Assembly: GCA_030248065.1 (NCBI GenBank)
Contig: JASAMV010007337.1
Location: forward strand, 23,066 to 87,065
From: Rhynchonema sp. JSB1_4
Taxonomy: Eukaryota; Nematoda; Chromadorea; Monhysterida; Xyalidae
DNA: 64,000 nucleotides
Reading direction: 5' to 3'
How positions within the stretch are numbered: position 1 is the first letter of the stretch; every line of letters begins with the position of its first letter. Below are positions 22,696-33,356 of this stretch, piece after piece. Under the pieces are notes generated by a model. It searched no databases and had not been told where the DNA came from. It saw only the letters and a list, made by a program, of their open reading frames with translations. The position numbers and the translations under genes are program-made.

Positions 22696-23794
22696 AATAC
22701 CAGTGGTTGGTATTGGTATTGGGTCTAATTCTGGTATTGGGTATTGGGTATTGGTATTGAAGCTGGCCTGGTATTGGTATTGGGTATTGGTATTGGGTTT
22801 GCCCAGGTATTGGGTCAAAAGCAATACCCAATACTAATCCAGGAAAACCCAATACCAAACCAATACCAAACCCAATACCTGACTCAAAACCCAATACCAA
22901 ACCAATACCAACCCAATACCAGACCAAAAACCCAATACCAAACCAATACTAAGACCAATACCCAATACCCAACACCAATACCAACCCAATACCCAATACT
23001 CAACCAACCCAATACCAAATCCAATACCAGGCACTTCAGTAGTATTGATCTGGTATTGGGTATTGGTATTGGTATTGGATCTCACCCGGTATTGGTATTG
23101 GGTATTGGTATTGGGTCACCAATTTGGTATTGGTATTGGGTATTGGTACAGGGCCGGTATTGGTATTGGTATTGGGTGTCAAAAGTGGTATTGTGCCCAG
23201 GCCTACTCTCGCTGAGAAACGGGTAATTTTTTGAAAATGGGGTCAGTGAATTAATAGAGCCCCCCTGCCCCCTTGTATTTAGGTTTTTACGGTACTGTAC
23301 CGGCCGAGCTAGGGGGTGGGGGAACAAAATTTTTTGTCTAAATTTTGATGAAAATGTGCTCTAAAACGCCAATTTCGCGCGCAGCGCGCGATTTTTCGCC
23401 CATTTGGAGTGAAAAATATCGATTTTATACCATTTTGAGCCAAAAATAGCAACCTACTGTACCAGCCGGGGGCGGCTACCTACCTACCTACTGTACCGGG
23501 ATGGCGCGTCAATCTAATCTGCCTACCTACTGTACCTAAGGGGGACCCCCCCCCCAGCCACACCATTGAAAACAATTTATTTTCAACCAAAAAAAAACAG
23601 ACAACAGATTCAAAAATCGCAAAAATTATGACAAAATTGGCTTAAAATCTGAGCCAAAAATTCGGGCCGGGCCGGAGATTTGGAGGTTCGGGTCGGGCCG
23701 GGACGGGCCGGGACGGGCCGGAGATTTAGGGGCTCGGGCCGGGCCGGGCCGGCCCGCCGGCGAAACCCGGCCCGATTGCGAGTTGCGACCTCTG

Positions 23795-24496
23795 AAATCA
23801 GCGCAATTACCGTGTGTGATTGTGATTAGTTCGAGATAGGAGAGCCTAATAAAGAGCCCGAGCCAAAAGTCCAAAATCCCGGCCCGGCCCGATCCTAATC
23901 TCTGCTGCTCTGTCTGCTGGAGGACCCGTCGTGGTAGTGCAGTGCCCCCCGTCGCGCGTGTTGTTGCACGACTCGTGTTGTTGTCGTTCTTTTGGTTTGA
24001 TTTTCTAGGATCGGTCCGCGGGGAAGTTTTGAGTGCGGTACCATTTTTTTTGCTCTGGAGAAATTGGAAGAAATCGAGAGTGTTTGGGCGCCAGAAGGCA
24101 TGCCAGTCAGTTAATCAGTTAATAGGGTAGTTTGCAGTTCGTATTCTGCTGGGGTTCCTGGCGAATTTTCCATCAGATTTGCCGCTCAAAGTAGGGAAGG
24201 TTTTATTGCTGCTCGTTGTTATCAATCAATATCGCACTTGATGGATCACTGAAATCATTGATGTTGAGGACTACAAAGTTTAAGAGATTTTTATTGATTT
24301 TAGCCGCTCGTTTTTCACACGTATTTTGTTGTTATGCTGACCAATTTTCAATCCGGTTGTACATTCAAAAGTCGTCGTCGTCGCTTTTTGATCTTTCGAA
24401 AGGCAGCACGGCCGCTGTGTCTGCAAGAGCGACGCGTTAACAATGTTGATTATTAGTGATTACAAGCGATAACGTGCCCTAGCGCCTTTTCGTGAA
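23795..24496. other. Intergenic
   Basis: A GGCCCGGCC-rich scrap at 23870-23895 may be the end of another family E element. No gene or RNA seen. The 3' UTR of the membrane-protein gene (minus strand) should lie at the right end. Confidence 0.4.
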
Positions 24497-26878
24497 TTAC
24501 ACAACAATGTATTTCTCGTTGAGTTGTCCTTTCCAACCTGCTATCACAGGCTGGCGATGAACCATTTCATCGTTACTGCGAATGTACCAAATGGTCATGT
24601 AACCCGTCAAAGATGTCTTATAGTAAGTTTCTAATTTCGTTACCTCATGCATTTTTACAGACGCAGGAAAACTCCCGTTCGAAGTCGAAGCAGGCAACAA
24701 GCTCAACACACAGTTAACAAGCCACGCAGCTGGCTCGTGTGCGTTTCGAATGTTTCAGTCCCACAAACTGTGTGTGTCAGTTACGTGGCTTGTTGGTTGT
24801 GTGTTGAGCTTGTTGCCTGCTTCGACTTCGAACGGGAGTTTCCCTGCGTCTGTAAAAATGCATGAGGCAACGAAATTAGAAATTTACTATACCACTAATA
24901 GGCTTGTGTTGTTGAGATTGAGTTGGAGGTGATGGTGGGTTGTGGTGCTCAGACGTCTTTGGATCCCAATCGCTCAGCTGCGTTTTAGTGGCTGATTTGG
25001 TTGCAATGGATTTATTTGAATGGGTTGATTTGGCCTGAAAGAGGCGGTGGCATTGACAAGATGTTTTTGAAATCCGTGCAGAATACAGTCTGCTGCCCTT
25101 CTTTACGACATGTAAACAACAAAGAAAAGAAGACGGTACAACCAACTGCTTTCGGTTCGTCACTTTTCGAGCGCGACCTCGCCGAAAGTTTCTGTTTGGA
25201 TCGACGTTTCCTGAATTGCAGCACGGCGGCGGCAGCAACGGTGAGCAAAATGGCCACAGCCGCCACCAACGAGATCACGAGCACGATCCAACTGGGCACC
25301 ATTGATGAATCGTTATTGTTGGGCTTTGGGTGCGACGCTCGTCGTTTGGTCGCTTCTGAAATGAAAAGATGCGTTTGGAACTTTAGAGGACTTTGTTGTC
25401 GAATATTTTAGTCCGGCATCGATCGGTCAGTCCAATTCGGTTTGAACTTGATTATCAATAAATACCTTCTTCAATCCCCAGTTCTGAATCCAATTCCGAA
25501 AATTTGGTTGTTATGTTCTGCACAGTTGGAGTTGGAGCTGAAATGTGAATAAGCGACAATAATCGATCGACACGCTAAATTATGAAGAACCTCATTCACG
25601 GCACTGGTAAAGCTCGTGCCCAATTTAGGATTAAATTAGGCTCAGCTCAATCTTCAGCGGATGAAAAACAACCACAATCGCCAACTTGTTGCCACATTAT
25701 CTGGTGTATTTGAGGTGATAATTTCGTTTGTTGCTCGCGAAACGTTTGGTGTTCTTTTCGGTTGTTTTAGGCTGACACGATCCACAACTGGACGGGTTGC
25801 TTGGGCGGCATCGAACCAGCTGAATTTGACATTGGGCTGCATTTTGGGGACAGCGATCCCGGGACAACGAGGAAAGGCATAACGAGAAGCGACATCAATC
25901 TTGGTGATGCGATCTGTCTTGTTCAGGAGCTTTTTTGAGACCATAGCGGTAATGTTTTTTCCATATGGCTAACACAACTTTTACGCTGGTCAAAATTAGG
26001 CACTCCTTTCGATACTCGGGACCCAGTTCTCAAGAAAGGAACATCTGAGGTTTTCTTTACAGGCTTAGGCTTGGGCTTAGGCCCCCAGCCACCCCTAATA
26101 ATACATTGCGTGTAGGCCTAAGCCTAAGCCTAACAACAATGGTTGGGCCTGAAGAAAGACTAACCCTGAAATCAATGACCCAATACTGTTCCTTAACCAC
26201 AGGGTCCCGAGTATCCAAGGAGAGCCCAAAATTAATGGCATCTTATAAAATGTCCAAAGACCCTTCCGAGCGCCAAGTTTGAATGCTTGCTCGCTTTGGC
26301 GCCCACTTGGGGTGTGGATGATGTGAGAACTAACGAGACGGTGTGGCGAAACGTCACTTGAATCTAGCAGCCAAATCTTACCAATTCGTTTGATACTCGC
26401 ATTTGAATGTTGCCACGAATCCGTTTACGGTTATTTCGATGTAATCGAGTTTCCATGCTGCAAAAATAACTTGGGATTGCTGGGCTTGAGGCGAGCGCAA
26501 GCATTTTTTGCATAATAAAGCCGTTGTCAAAAAATTCACGAACGATCATTTTGTAATTTTCTGTTCTCGATCTGGATTGTAAGTGTCTTTGGTACTATGG
26601 CGTCGTCAGATGGGACTTTCAGCTCGAAAACGTCAATTTGATTTGGTTGTTCGAATGGTCTCGATAACTTTGAGTTGGCCTTGTTGAGAGTTACTTGAAA
26701 GTAATGGCTGCTTTCTGAAAATTGGTTTCAAATGAAATTGGAGCAAAATAACTATGTGGAGCCAAGTTCTCCTAACCATTCACTATCAACAATCGTATTT
26801 CTCCCAATTTTGTTCCGGCCTCAGGATCAGCAGCCGTTTTGACGACAATTCGATAATTTATCTTGTTCTTGGAGCCAT
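24497..26878 (-). CDS. Unidentified single-pass membrane protein (5' incomplete)
   Basis: Phase-consistent exons 5' to 3': 26777-26878, 26544-26714, 26382-26457, then a less certain one near 25720-25950, then 25466-25537, 25147-25355, 24888-25034 and 24497-24616 (TAA). Extracellular pieces look beta-rich (INYRIVVKTAADPEAGTKLG; VFELKVPSDDAIVPKTLTI; WKLDYIEITVNGFVATFKCE). One transmembrane helix (WIVLVISLVAAVAILLTVAA) is followed by the stop-transfer RKRRSKQK and a cytoplasmic tail of about 110 residues rich in Ser, Thr, Pro and Gln, ending QLNEKYIVV. I do not recognise the family; a receptor or adhesion protein is possible. The intron between the last two exons is a MITE (separate entry). Donors include GTTAGG, GTTCGT and GTTGGT. 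Confidence 0.65.
24619..24890. mobile_element. Foldback MITE, family T, copy 2: serves as an intron
   Basis: Same ends and arms as 7614-7880 (TATAGTAAGTTTCTAATTTC / GAAATTAGAAATTTACTATA). On the minus strand it interrupts the last exon of the membrane-protein gene. Removing 24617-24887 (starts GTAAAT, ends ATAAG) joins ...AGT GGT ATA to ACA TCT TTG in frame; without splicing, a TAA inside the element stops translation after three more codons. The donor GT lies inside the element and the acceptor AG spans its far border. Confidence 0.8.
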
Positions 26879-26896
26879 CTACAGTTTTTCAAGATT

Positions 26897-27076
26897 TATA
26901 CTCTGACAATTTTTTTGAGAGAAACTTTTCAAACGCGTTGCCTGATCCGTAAAGCGCGTTATGCGTGCACTGGCTACAGAAGTCACGTGACCGCTATAAC
27001 CAGTGCACGCATCATGCGCTTTACGGATCAGGCAACGCGTTTGAAAAGTTTCTCACAAAAGAATTGTCAGAGTATA
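26897..27076. repeat. 180-bp palindrome with CCTGATCCG arms
   Basis: Arms of about 75 bp (TATACTCTGACAATT, then AAACTTTTCAAACGCGTTGC CTGATCCG...) around a short loop. The phrase CGTTGCCTGATCCG(T/C) and its complement also form the arms of the hairpin at 35904-36118, so the two are related mobile or structural units. Confidence 0.75.
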
Positions 27077-27343
27077 GTTGCCATTTAATTAATCTGCTTA
27101 GAACCTATCCGTATGAAATAATAAATTGATCACCTGAACTCTTTGTTGATAAAACGTGTGAAGTTTGAAATATGAGCAACAGCGCAAAAAGCGACCGCCT
27201 TATGTGCAGCATTTGGCATTGGATGATGGGTTGATGATAAGTTATGACCAGTAATTTGTGTCTGCGATGAAGTTTTATGCAGTGCTAAAGAAGATTGAGA
27301 TGAAAAAAGCAGACCGCTTTTGTATTTTTTTCATTATCATATC

Positions 27344-27769
27344 CAGTGTGGTGGCAGGCCAATCGACCCAAGATACCCTAGGGGGGGGGAAGGTTTCGGA
27401 CTTACTCGAGATACCCCCCAGAGGCTACCCAAGATACCCCTATGGTCCGTCAAAAGGCGAAAAAAGGCCGTTTTTTGCATGCAATTTTACTGCAAAATTT
27501 GCCTAAAAATGGGTACTTTTTGACATTTTTGCCGAAAATTGGCCTAAAATGACCGTTTTCGGGTGTTCGCGCGATTTTTGGGGGTCCCGAGGTCGAAAAA
27601 CAGCTATTTTTGCCTTTGAAAACTATAAATCTGCTTACTCGAGATACCCTTTGGGGTCGGCTCGAGATAGATACCCTTCCCCCCCCCCATCCCCCCCTAA
27701 GGGTTGACTCGAGATAGATACCCCTTAGGGGGGGGAATCCCCCCCCCTCCCCCCCCAGCCACTACAGTG
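27344..27769. mobile_element. hAT-like MITE with CAGTGTGGTGGC ends
   Basis: Ends CAGTGTGGTGGC and GCCACTACAGTG, perfect 8-bp duplication ATCATATC (27336-27343, 27770-27777). 426 bp with CTCGAGATACCC repeats and C-runs. Related left ends at 31050 and 35515 (CAG(T/C)GTAGTGGCAGGC). Confidence 0.92.
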
Positions 27770-28112
27770 ATCATATCAAACCAGACCCAACCGAATCCGA
27801 AGCCGCACCGACGAGAAGACTCAATACAATAACCCGGATTAAACGGACCGCCAAGTGCTGGGGGAAGACTCAAAACAAATAAAGCGTGTCAAAAAATTAA
27901 CCGGATTGTAAGCCGTATTAGCCGAATCGTTGTGTGCTGAAGGCAACGGTCATTATCTAGATGGGGTGTACTTGGGGACAGTTCGCTTATATCCTGTCCT
28001 GATATCAGACGGTGTATCACCAGCCCACGAACGTTTACAAATGTGTTGCAAATCAAACAGCTTACTGAACGTTACGCGGTCTGGAGGGAAGGATCAGTAC
28101 CGTGGTATCGAG

Positions 28113-28478
28113 CAGTGTAGTTCCTGGTCTGGAGGAGGAGATAGCGGACCCCTCGTTTTTTTCGGAGGGGGAGATAGTGTACCCCCGAAGGGGGGAAGAC
28201 GCAAATTCAGGAAAAGTCACTTTTTGAGGTAGAAAATTTGACCTATTTTTGCCTCTTGGAGAAAATTCTTCACAAAAAGGTATTTTGGCGACCTTTGACA
28301 CCATTGACCTAAGAATCACACATTTTAGGCCTAAAATGCCCATTTTAGGCCTATGCCTATTTTAGGCAAAAATTGGGGAAGATAGTGTACCCAGAGGGGG
28401 AGATAGGGGGATAGTGTACCACCTGAGGGGGAGATAGCGTACCCGAGGGGGACCCACCTCCCCCCAGGAACTACACTG
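28113..28478. mobile_element. hAT-like MITE, family A, copy 3
   Basis: CAGTGTAGTTCCTGG to CTACACTG, 8-bp duplication GTATCGAG (28105-28112, 28479-28486). 366 bp. Confidence 0.93.
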
Positions 28479-28615
28479 GTATCGAGTCTTCCACCATCCT
28501 GCCACTATACCACGACCATGACCCTCAAATTCCGTTCGCTGATCGGCCCAGCAGCCGGATCAAAGAAAAAGAAAAAAATCCAAAAACGACAAAACGTTCG
28601 ATCGAAACATCGAAA

Positions 28616-28998
28616 CAGAGTTCGCAATCGGGCCGGGTTTGGCCGGTCCGAGCCCCCAAATCTCCGGTCCGGCCCGAACCGCCAAATCTCCGGCCCAGCC
28701 CGGCCCGGCCCGAATTTTTGGCTCAGATTTTAACCCAATTTTTCTCATAATTTTTGCGATGTTACCGTATTGTCGGAAATAGAACCTCCCCATTAATTGA
28801 CCCCCCCCATAAATTGATATTGAACCCCCCCCAAAATGACCCCAATGAAAAAATAGACCCCCCGGGTTCTATTTCCGACAATACGGTAACCTATTTTTTT
28901 GGTTGAAATTGAAAATTCATTGTTTGCGCCCGGCCCCGGCCCGAGCCAAAAACCCAAAATCGCGGCGCGGCCCGGCCCCGACCCGACTGCGACCCCTG
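28616..28998. mobile_element. MITE family E, copy 3, carrying a nested MITE
   Basis: Starts CAGAGTTCGCAATCGGGCC and ends ...GCGACCCCTG; flanks CATCGAAA and GTTCGAAA match at 6 of 8. Inside it, 28762-28889 is a 128-bp element with inverted ends TTACCGTATTGTCGGAAATA. The short Lys-rich ORF just upstream (28518-28615) runs into this insertion and has no recognisable family. Confidence 0.75.
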
Positions 28999-29262
28999 GT
29001 TCGAAACCAGAGGTCCGGCCCGGCTCGATTTTGGGATTCAAATTCAAATTTTATCTGCACGCTTTCGCAAAGACCTTTACACAAGATCCGGAGAAACCCT
29101 AAAAAATGAACATGAGTATTAATAAACGAAAATGTGAACATGAACGAACAAACGACAAAGAAAACGTACCGGCGAGATTCAACCAACCAAACTACTGGTA
29201 ATGAAGAGAACAAACGTAACGAGCAATAAAGTCGGCAACGAAGATGACGGAATATTGATGAT

Positions 29263-30054
29263 TACCGTAAAAACCTAAATAGAAGGGGGCTCTATTAACT
29301 CACTGACCCCATTTTGGGGGGGCTCTATTACGGGGGGGGGCTCTATTCCGGGGGGGCCTCTATTATTTCACTGACCCGAACCTGAAAAATTGTTCCCAGA
29401 AATACCCCCCAAAAACCCCTAAAAAGGGGTTTGAAAGCATGTTTTTTTCGCTTGTAATCGCATTTATTCCTGTCTATTCGTCAATTAGAGGCATATTAGG
29501 TGCTCTGAACGAACAATAATCGTGCATAAATGTACCTGTGCACCACTATCAGGTCTTAATACACTACTGTATAGGGGATGTTACTTAGGGGGGGCTCTAT
29601 TCCGTGGGGGGGGGTCTATTGATTCACTGACCCCTTTTGGGGGGCTGTCTTACTTGGGGGCTGTCTTCCGGGGGGGGGGGGGGCTGTATTTAGGTTTTTA
29701 CGGTATTAATTCACTGACCCCATTTTGGGGGGCTCTATTCCGGGGGGGGCCCTCTATTAATTCACTGACCCGAACCTGAAAAATTGTTCCCAGAAATGCC
29801 CCCAAAAACCCCTAAAAAGGGGTTTGAAAGGATGTTTTTTCGCTTGTAATCGCATTTATTCGTGTCTATTCGTCAATAAGAGGCGTATTATGTGCTCTGG
29901 ACGAACAACAAACGTGCATAAATGTACCTGTGCACCACTATCAAGCGTTAATACACCACTGTATAGGGGATGTTACTTAGGGGGGCTCTATTAATTCACT
30001 GACCCCTTTTGGGGGGGCTCTATTCCGGGGGGGCTGCATTTAGCTTTTACGGTA
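29263..30054. mobile_element. MITE family B, copy 2 plus tandem partial copy
   Basis: 29263-29705 is a full family B element (TACCGTAAAAACCTAAATA ... TATTTAGGTTTTTACGGTA). 29704-30054 repeats its interior and right end (TTTAGCTTTTACGGTA) without a left end, sharing the border GGTA, as if one arm had been duplicated by unequal exchange or a second insertion. Confidence 0.8.
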
Positions 30055-30086
30055 TCTGAAAAGCAGCAACCCAGTGACTGAGGAGA

Positions 30087-30960
30087 TCAGTCAACGACGG
30101 CTGAGAATTTTGTTGAAATATGGCGAGAAACTACGTCTCGACCACGTGAGTTTAGTTTAGATTTAAAGGCCGCAATTGAGGCAGCAGAGACGACGCCCTC
30201 TGGTAGCCTGTTCCAGAGGTCCACGACACGATAGGCCCAGTATCCGGACAAGTCTGCACCCGCGCCATGGACTCGACACAAACTGTGGGAGTGCCCTCGG
30301 GTTGGGCGGCCGGTGTCACGAGATGGAAAGAAGGATTCCTTGGTTACCCCAGGTATGAGACCACGAACGACTTTGTACACGAGCACAAGATCGTTCACGG
30401 TCCGGCGATAAATTAGAGGGTCTAAATTTAGGGCATGCAAACGCTGTTGGTAAGACAGTGTCTGCATGCCAGGTAAATAGTATGTGAACCGACGTTGAAT
30501 TTTTTCAACGTTTTTAGCTAAAGTGACATTTTGAGGGGACCAAATGGACATGGAAAATTCCAGTAAAGGGCGGACATAGGCCAAATAAAGTTTTCGGAGG
30601 AAGTCGCGATTTCGACTGTGAAAGTTTCGGCGGATGGTCTTCTCCATTCTGCTGGCGTCAGCCACAATTTTACCAATATGTGACTCAAACTTTAAGTTTT
30701 GTTGGTCTATTAAGACACCCAAGTCCCGGACATGGGGTGGTGAAATAATTTGCTCATTCCCACAAAAATAGACAGGGGGGACTTGGGGGCGATTCCCAAG
30801 CCTTACTGTGACGCTCTTATGGCTGGCAAGAGCCATGCCATTTGCAGAGAGCCAACTAATGACCGCATTTATGTGACACTGGAGGATTTTGTGATCTGCA
30901 GCACTACGGATTTCCCTGTAAATTTTGATATCATCAGCGTAGAGATAGGATCAAAGGAAA
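30087..30960 (-). mobile_element. 5'-truncated non-LTR retrotransposon, reverse transcriptase C-terminal part
   Basis: One open frame of about 285 codons to TAA/TAG at 30087. It begins inside the polymerase domain at the catalytic box YLYADDIKIY (about 30925-30948), continues with WLSANGMALASHKS, LGVLIDQQNLKFESHI (thumb-like region) and YVRPLLEFSMSIWSP, VEKIQRRFTYYLPG and WNRLPEGVV, the classic C-terminal signature of CR1/Jockey-type LINEs. Everything 5' of the YADD box is missing, as usual for dead-on-arrival insertions, yet the remaining frame is intact, so it is probably young. Confidence 0.88.
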
Positions 30961-31192
30961 AATCGCCTAAAAAAGCAAACTTTTTTTGGGGAACCATGTT
31001 TATGTTTTTGTGATTCGGTTTCTGTGAACCGGGTCCATTTGGGTCCCACCAGTGTAGTGGCAGGCCCATGTGTGGGAGCCGCGACCGTGAGCGCATTCCA
31101 GGAAAACTTCCTCTGTGTTCGCATCGCACGCATCCTAAATTGATTTGATCAGTCCCGATCCGTTTCCATTGGCTGGCGCTGGCGGACCGAAA

Positions 31193-33356
31193 ATGTCCTC
31201 AGTTTGGAATTTTATCAAACGACATCGCGGCAAGATCGTGACTGGTGGCGTAGTTGTGGGCGGCGTTTGGCTGGCAAAACGGCTGTACGACAATAATCGG
31301 GTGGCAATCGATCATTGGCTGCAACAACAACAACAGGGAGACATTGGTGGGACGACGCAGTCGCAGACGTTTTCGGTCGAGGTCGGTTATGAATGGCCCG
31401 GCTGGACCGTTCGGACCCGGCCCGAATTTTTTGGGTCACGTTTTTCCCCGATTTTATTCAAAATTTTTGCAATTTTTCTGAACCTATTTTTCGGTGAAAA
31501 ACTGATTGCTTTCAATGAGAAAGTTGTCACATGGACAAGTGTACTGATCACTTACTTGCCGAATCGGTCAGAAATCTTAGTATTTTTTGACTAAAAATCA
31601 CTATTCTTTCGGTAAAAAAGTCACTTCAGAAGCTTCGGGCCGGGCCCGGCCCGGTTGAGACCTCTGGTTGTGAAGGTTTGAAAATTACTTTCAAGGTTTC
31701 TGTGTCCCTCGCCCATGGTCCGTTGTTTCAGACCCGCAAGCACTATATTTTCGACAGTCAACAGCGAACTTGTGACGACTCAATAATGGAACTCATTCCG
31801 GACGTTGCCGCCAAAATAAAGGTTGGTTATTTTGAAAAGGTGTACCTGGGCGAAGGCTTAGCCCTTGGCCCCTTCTTGATTTTCGGCCGGCATCACGATT
31901 TCGGTCCAATTTTGAGTGGAGATCGGGCCAATTAGATTTAAAAATCAAAATTCCACAAATGCTGGAAAAAATATTCCCAGGATTATTTTTAGGAGTTGCT
32001 GGACGTAGAAAGGATCGCTGACCGCCTGAAAGAAGAAAACGGCAAAACACAAATGACGAAAAGCGAAAAGTTGGAATTGTGGAACGAGATGAAAACCGGC
32101 TGCATGGCCAGACTGGTGTTGGCCAGTCATGCATACGCTATATTGATTGTCACACTGAAAGCTCAGGTTCGGTTGATTTTTAGTTTCTCAAAAGGAGGTT
32201 GCTTCTGCAAAAACACGGTTTTATTGATTCAGGTGAGCATTCTATCAGCCGAGATTTTCACCGACTCGCAACACCACAATCAACAACGTGCGCTCAATCA
32301 ATCAACGTTCGAGTCAATAAGTCGACAATTCTGGTCAACATTGGGTTACGGTAATGATCAGGATCAGTCAGAGACTCCGATTCGCACAAGGAGTCGAACC
32401 AGCAGTGCTGCCGTCGATCCGGTATTTTGTTAAAGTTAAAAGTGTTCAGGCAAGGCAAGTTGGCGATGTTTATAAACAATTTTGTTTCTTGTGTCACAGG
32501 TGGCGCAACAACTGTTCCTGCAGTGCATTCAGTACTTCATCACTCGTGGCATTCAAACAATGAATCAAAATGTGCATGGCATTGTCGCTGAATTAATGCA
32601 GGTATGGGTGCTGTCAGCTTTTTTAATCCAATCTCTGCTAATAGTGCAGTTCAATTGATAAGCTTTTTGACAGACGAAGAATAATCCACCAAATTTGACG
32701 TTTGTTAGATCAAGTTTCAAAAAACGTGATAGCAATGGCAAGTGAATGAACCTGATGGTATTCATGTCAAAACAGTAAAACCGTCTTCGATCATGTTTGT
32801 CTCCCGTCCCATGTTCTGGGTATGCCTGATTGCGAGTTGCAAGAAAGGCTATCCTGTATTTGCAAAATGCAATAATATCCCCCAAACCAACTCATTTGCA
32901 TTGTAGCCACTCGCATTAGACGAATGTCTAACCAGCGCACGTATCGGGGAGCTCATGGTCTCGGCCCGGCACCGTCTGCGTTCAGTGCTCCCTGTCTGCA
33001 CCGGGCTTGTGGTGCCCCTGCCCTCCGACATTCAAACTTCAACGTCAAGTCTGCCCCATTACGCCGGACTACAACCATTGTTGGATCGATTGAAACATGT
33101 GTTGGAATCGAGCGAATGCGTTCAATTGATCGATCATTGTGTGATCCGATTTGAACAGGAGATCGCGCAGAATCTGTTTTCTGACAACCCTGAGTCATCA
33201 CGGCCATTAGCCAAATTGATCCCGATTCTGGCCGGCGATGGATTCGCACGTGTGTCCAGCACCGTGTTTGACTCGCCCATTCAGGACATATTGATCGGCA
33301 ATCGATTGCACAATTTCTGTGTTGCGACATTTGAGAGTGGAGTGTTGGTGTTGTGA
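31193..33356 (+). CDS. PEX3: Peroxisomal biogenesis factor 3
   Basis: Peroxisomal membrane protein that docks PEX19 and inserts membrane proteins. Exons 31193-31381, 31732-31821, 31993-32166, 32233-32421, 32500-32601, 32907-33356 (TGA); all phase 0, total 1194 nt, 397 residues (human about 373). N-terminus MSSVWNFIKRHRGK matches the PEX3 signature, followed by the membrane anchor GGVVVGGVWLA, then KHYIFDSQQRTCDDSIM (the conserved NQRTC-like block), ARLVLASHAYAILIVTLKAQVSIL, DPVAQQLFLQCIQYF, and the C-terminal RPLAKLIPILAGDG. Residues after position 45 include a Gln run. Donors GTCGGT, GTTGGT, GTTCGG, GTATTT, GTATGG: three of five are not A/G at +3. A possible poly(A) signal AATAAA lies at 33796. 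Ends 600 bp before the 1-kb foldback element. Confidence 0.95.
31378..31666. mobile_element. MITE family E, copy 4, filling PEX3 intron 1
   Basis: Right end GGGCCGGG...GAGACCTCTG matches family E; the left end is degenerate (CGAGGTCGGTTATGAATGGCCC). Interior matches 20510-20640 in reverse. No 8-bp duplication is seen. Its left border coincides with the PEX3 exon 1 donor (GAG|GTCGGT). Confidence 0.65.

Larger units (their letters stand above)
20709..23205. repeat. (GGTATTGGGTATTGG)n palindromic satellite block
   Basis: Both outer ends carry TAGGCCTGGGCACAATACC in inverted orientation, followed by long runs of CCAATACC/GGTATTGG. Internal landmarks such as CAATACTACTGAAGTGCC (about 21768) recur inverted (about 23023), so the block is one large palindrome centred near 22415. 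GGGCACAATACC ends recur at about 22130 and 22236, hinting at two abutting elements. The ORFs over this block are repeat artefacts. Confidence 0.85.
20649..23568. mobile_element. hAT-like element F inserted in element E, itself invaded
   Basis: Ends CAGTGGTGTGGC and GCCACACCATTG with 8-bp duplication AAAACAAT (20641-20648, 23569-23576), placed exactly inside element E copy 2. Its own body seems to be 20649-20708 and 23206-23568 (CCTACTGTACC-rich, with a GCGCGCGAAA hairpin); the interior is a satellite block with further insertions. Confidence 0.88.
20433..23794. mobile_element. hAT-like MITE family E, copy 2, split by nested insertions
   Basis: Left end CAGAGGTCGCAATCGGGCC at 20433, right end ...GCGACCTCTG at 23794, with the 8-bp duplication AAATCAGC outside both (20425-20432, 23795-23802). 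The element itself is only about 440 bp (20433-20648 and 23569-23794); everything between belongs to a later insertion. Confidence 0.9.

Noticed and set aside
21725..23226. Long ORFs of repetitive PIPNQYQ/GIGLVLGF peptides on both strands
   Set aside because: They are translations of the CCAATACC/GGTATTGG satellite in every frame, interrupted by MITEs; no start, splice or family support.
26058..26135. TTAGGC-like telomeric repeats (GGCTTAGGCTTGGGCTTAGGC and inverse)
   Set aside because: Only about three irregular units in an inverted arrangement; too short and imperfect to call interstitial telomere, though TTAGGC is the nematode telomere unit.
32380..32425. tRNA-like string (GGAGTCGAACC...)
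   Set aside because: It lies in PEX3 exon 4 and has no acceptor stem, D-arm or anticodon arm.
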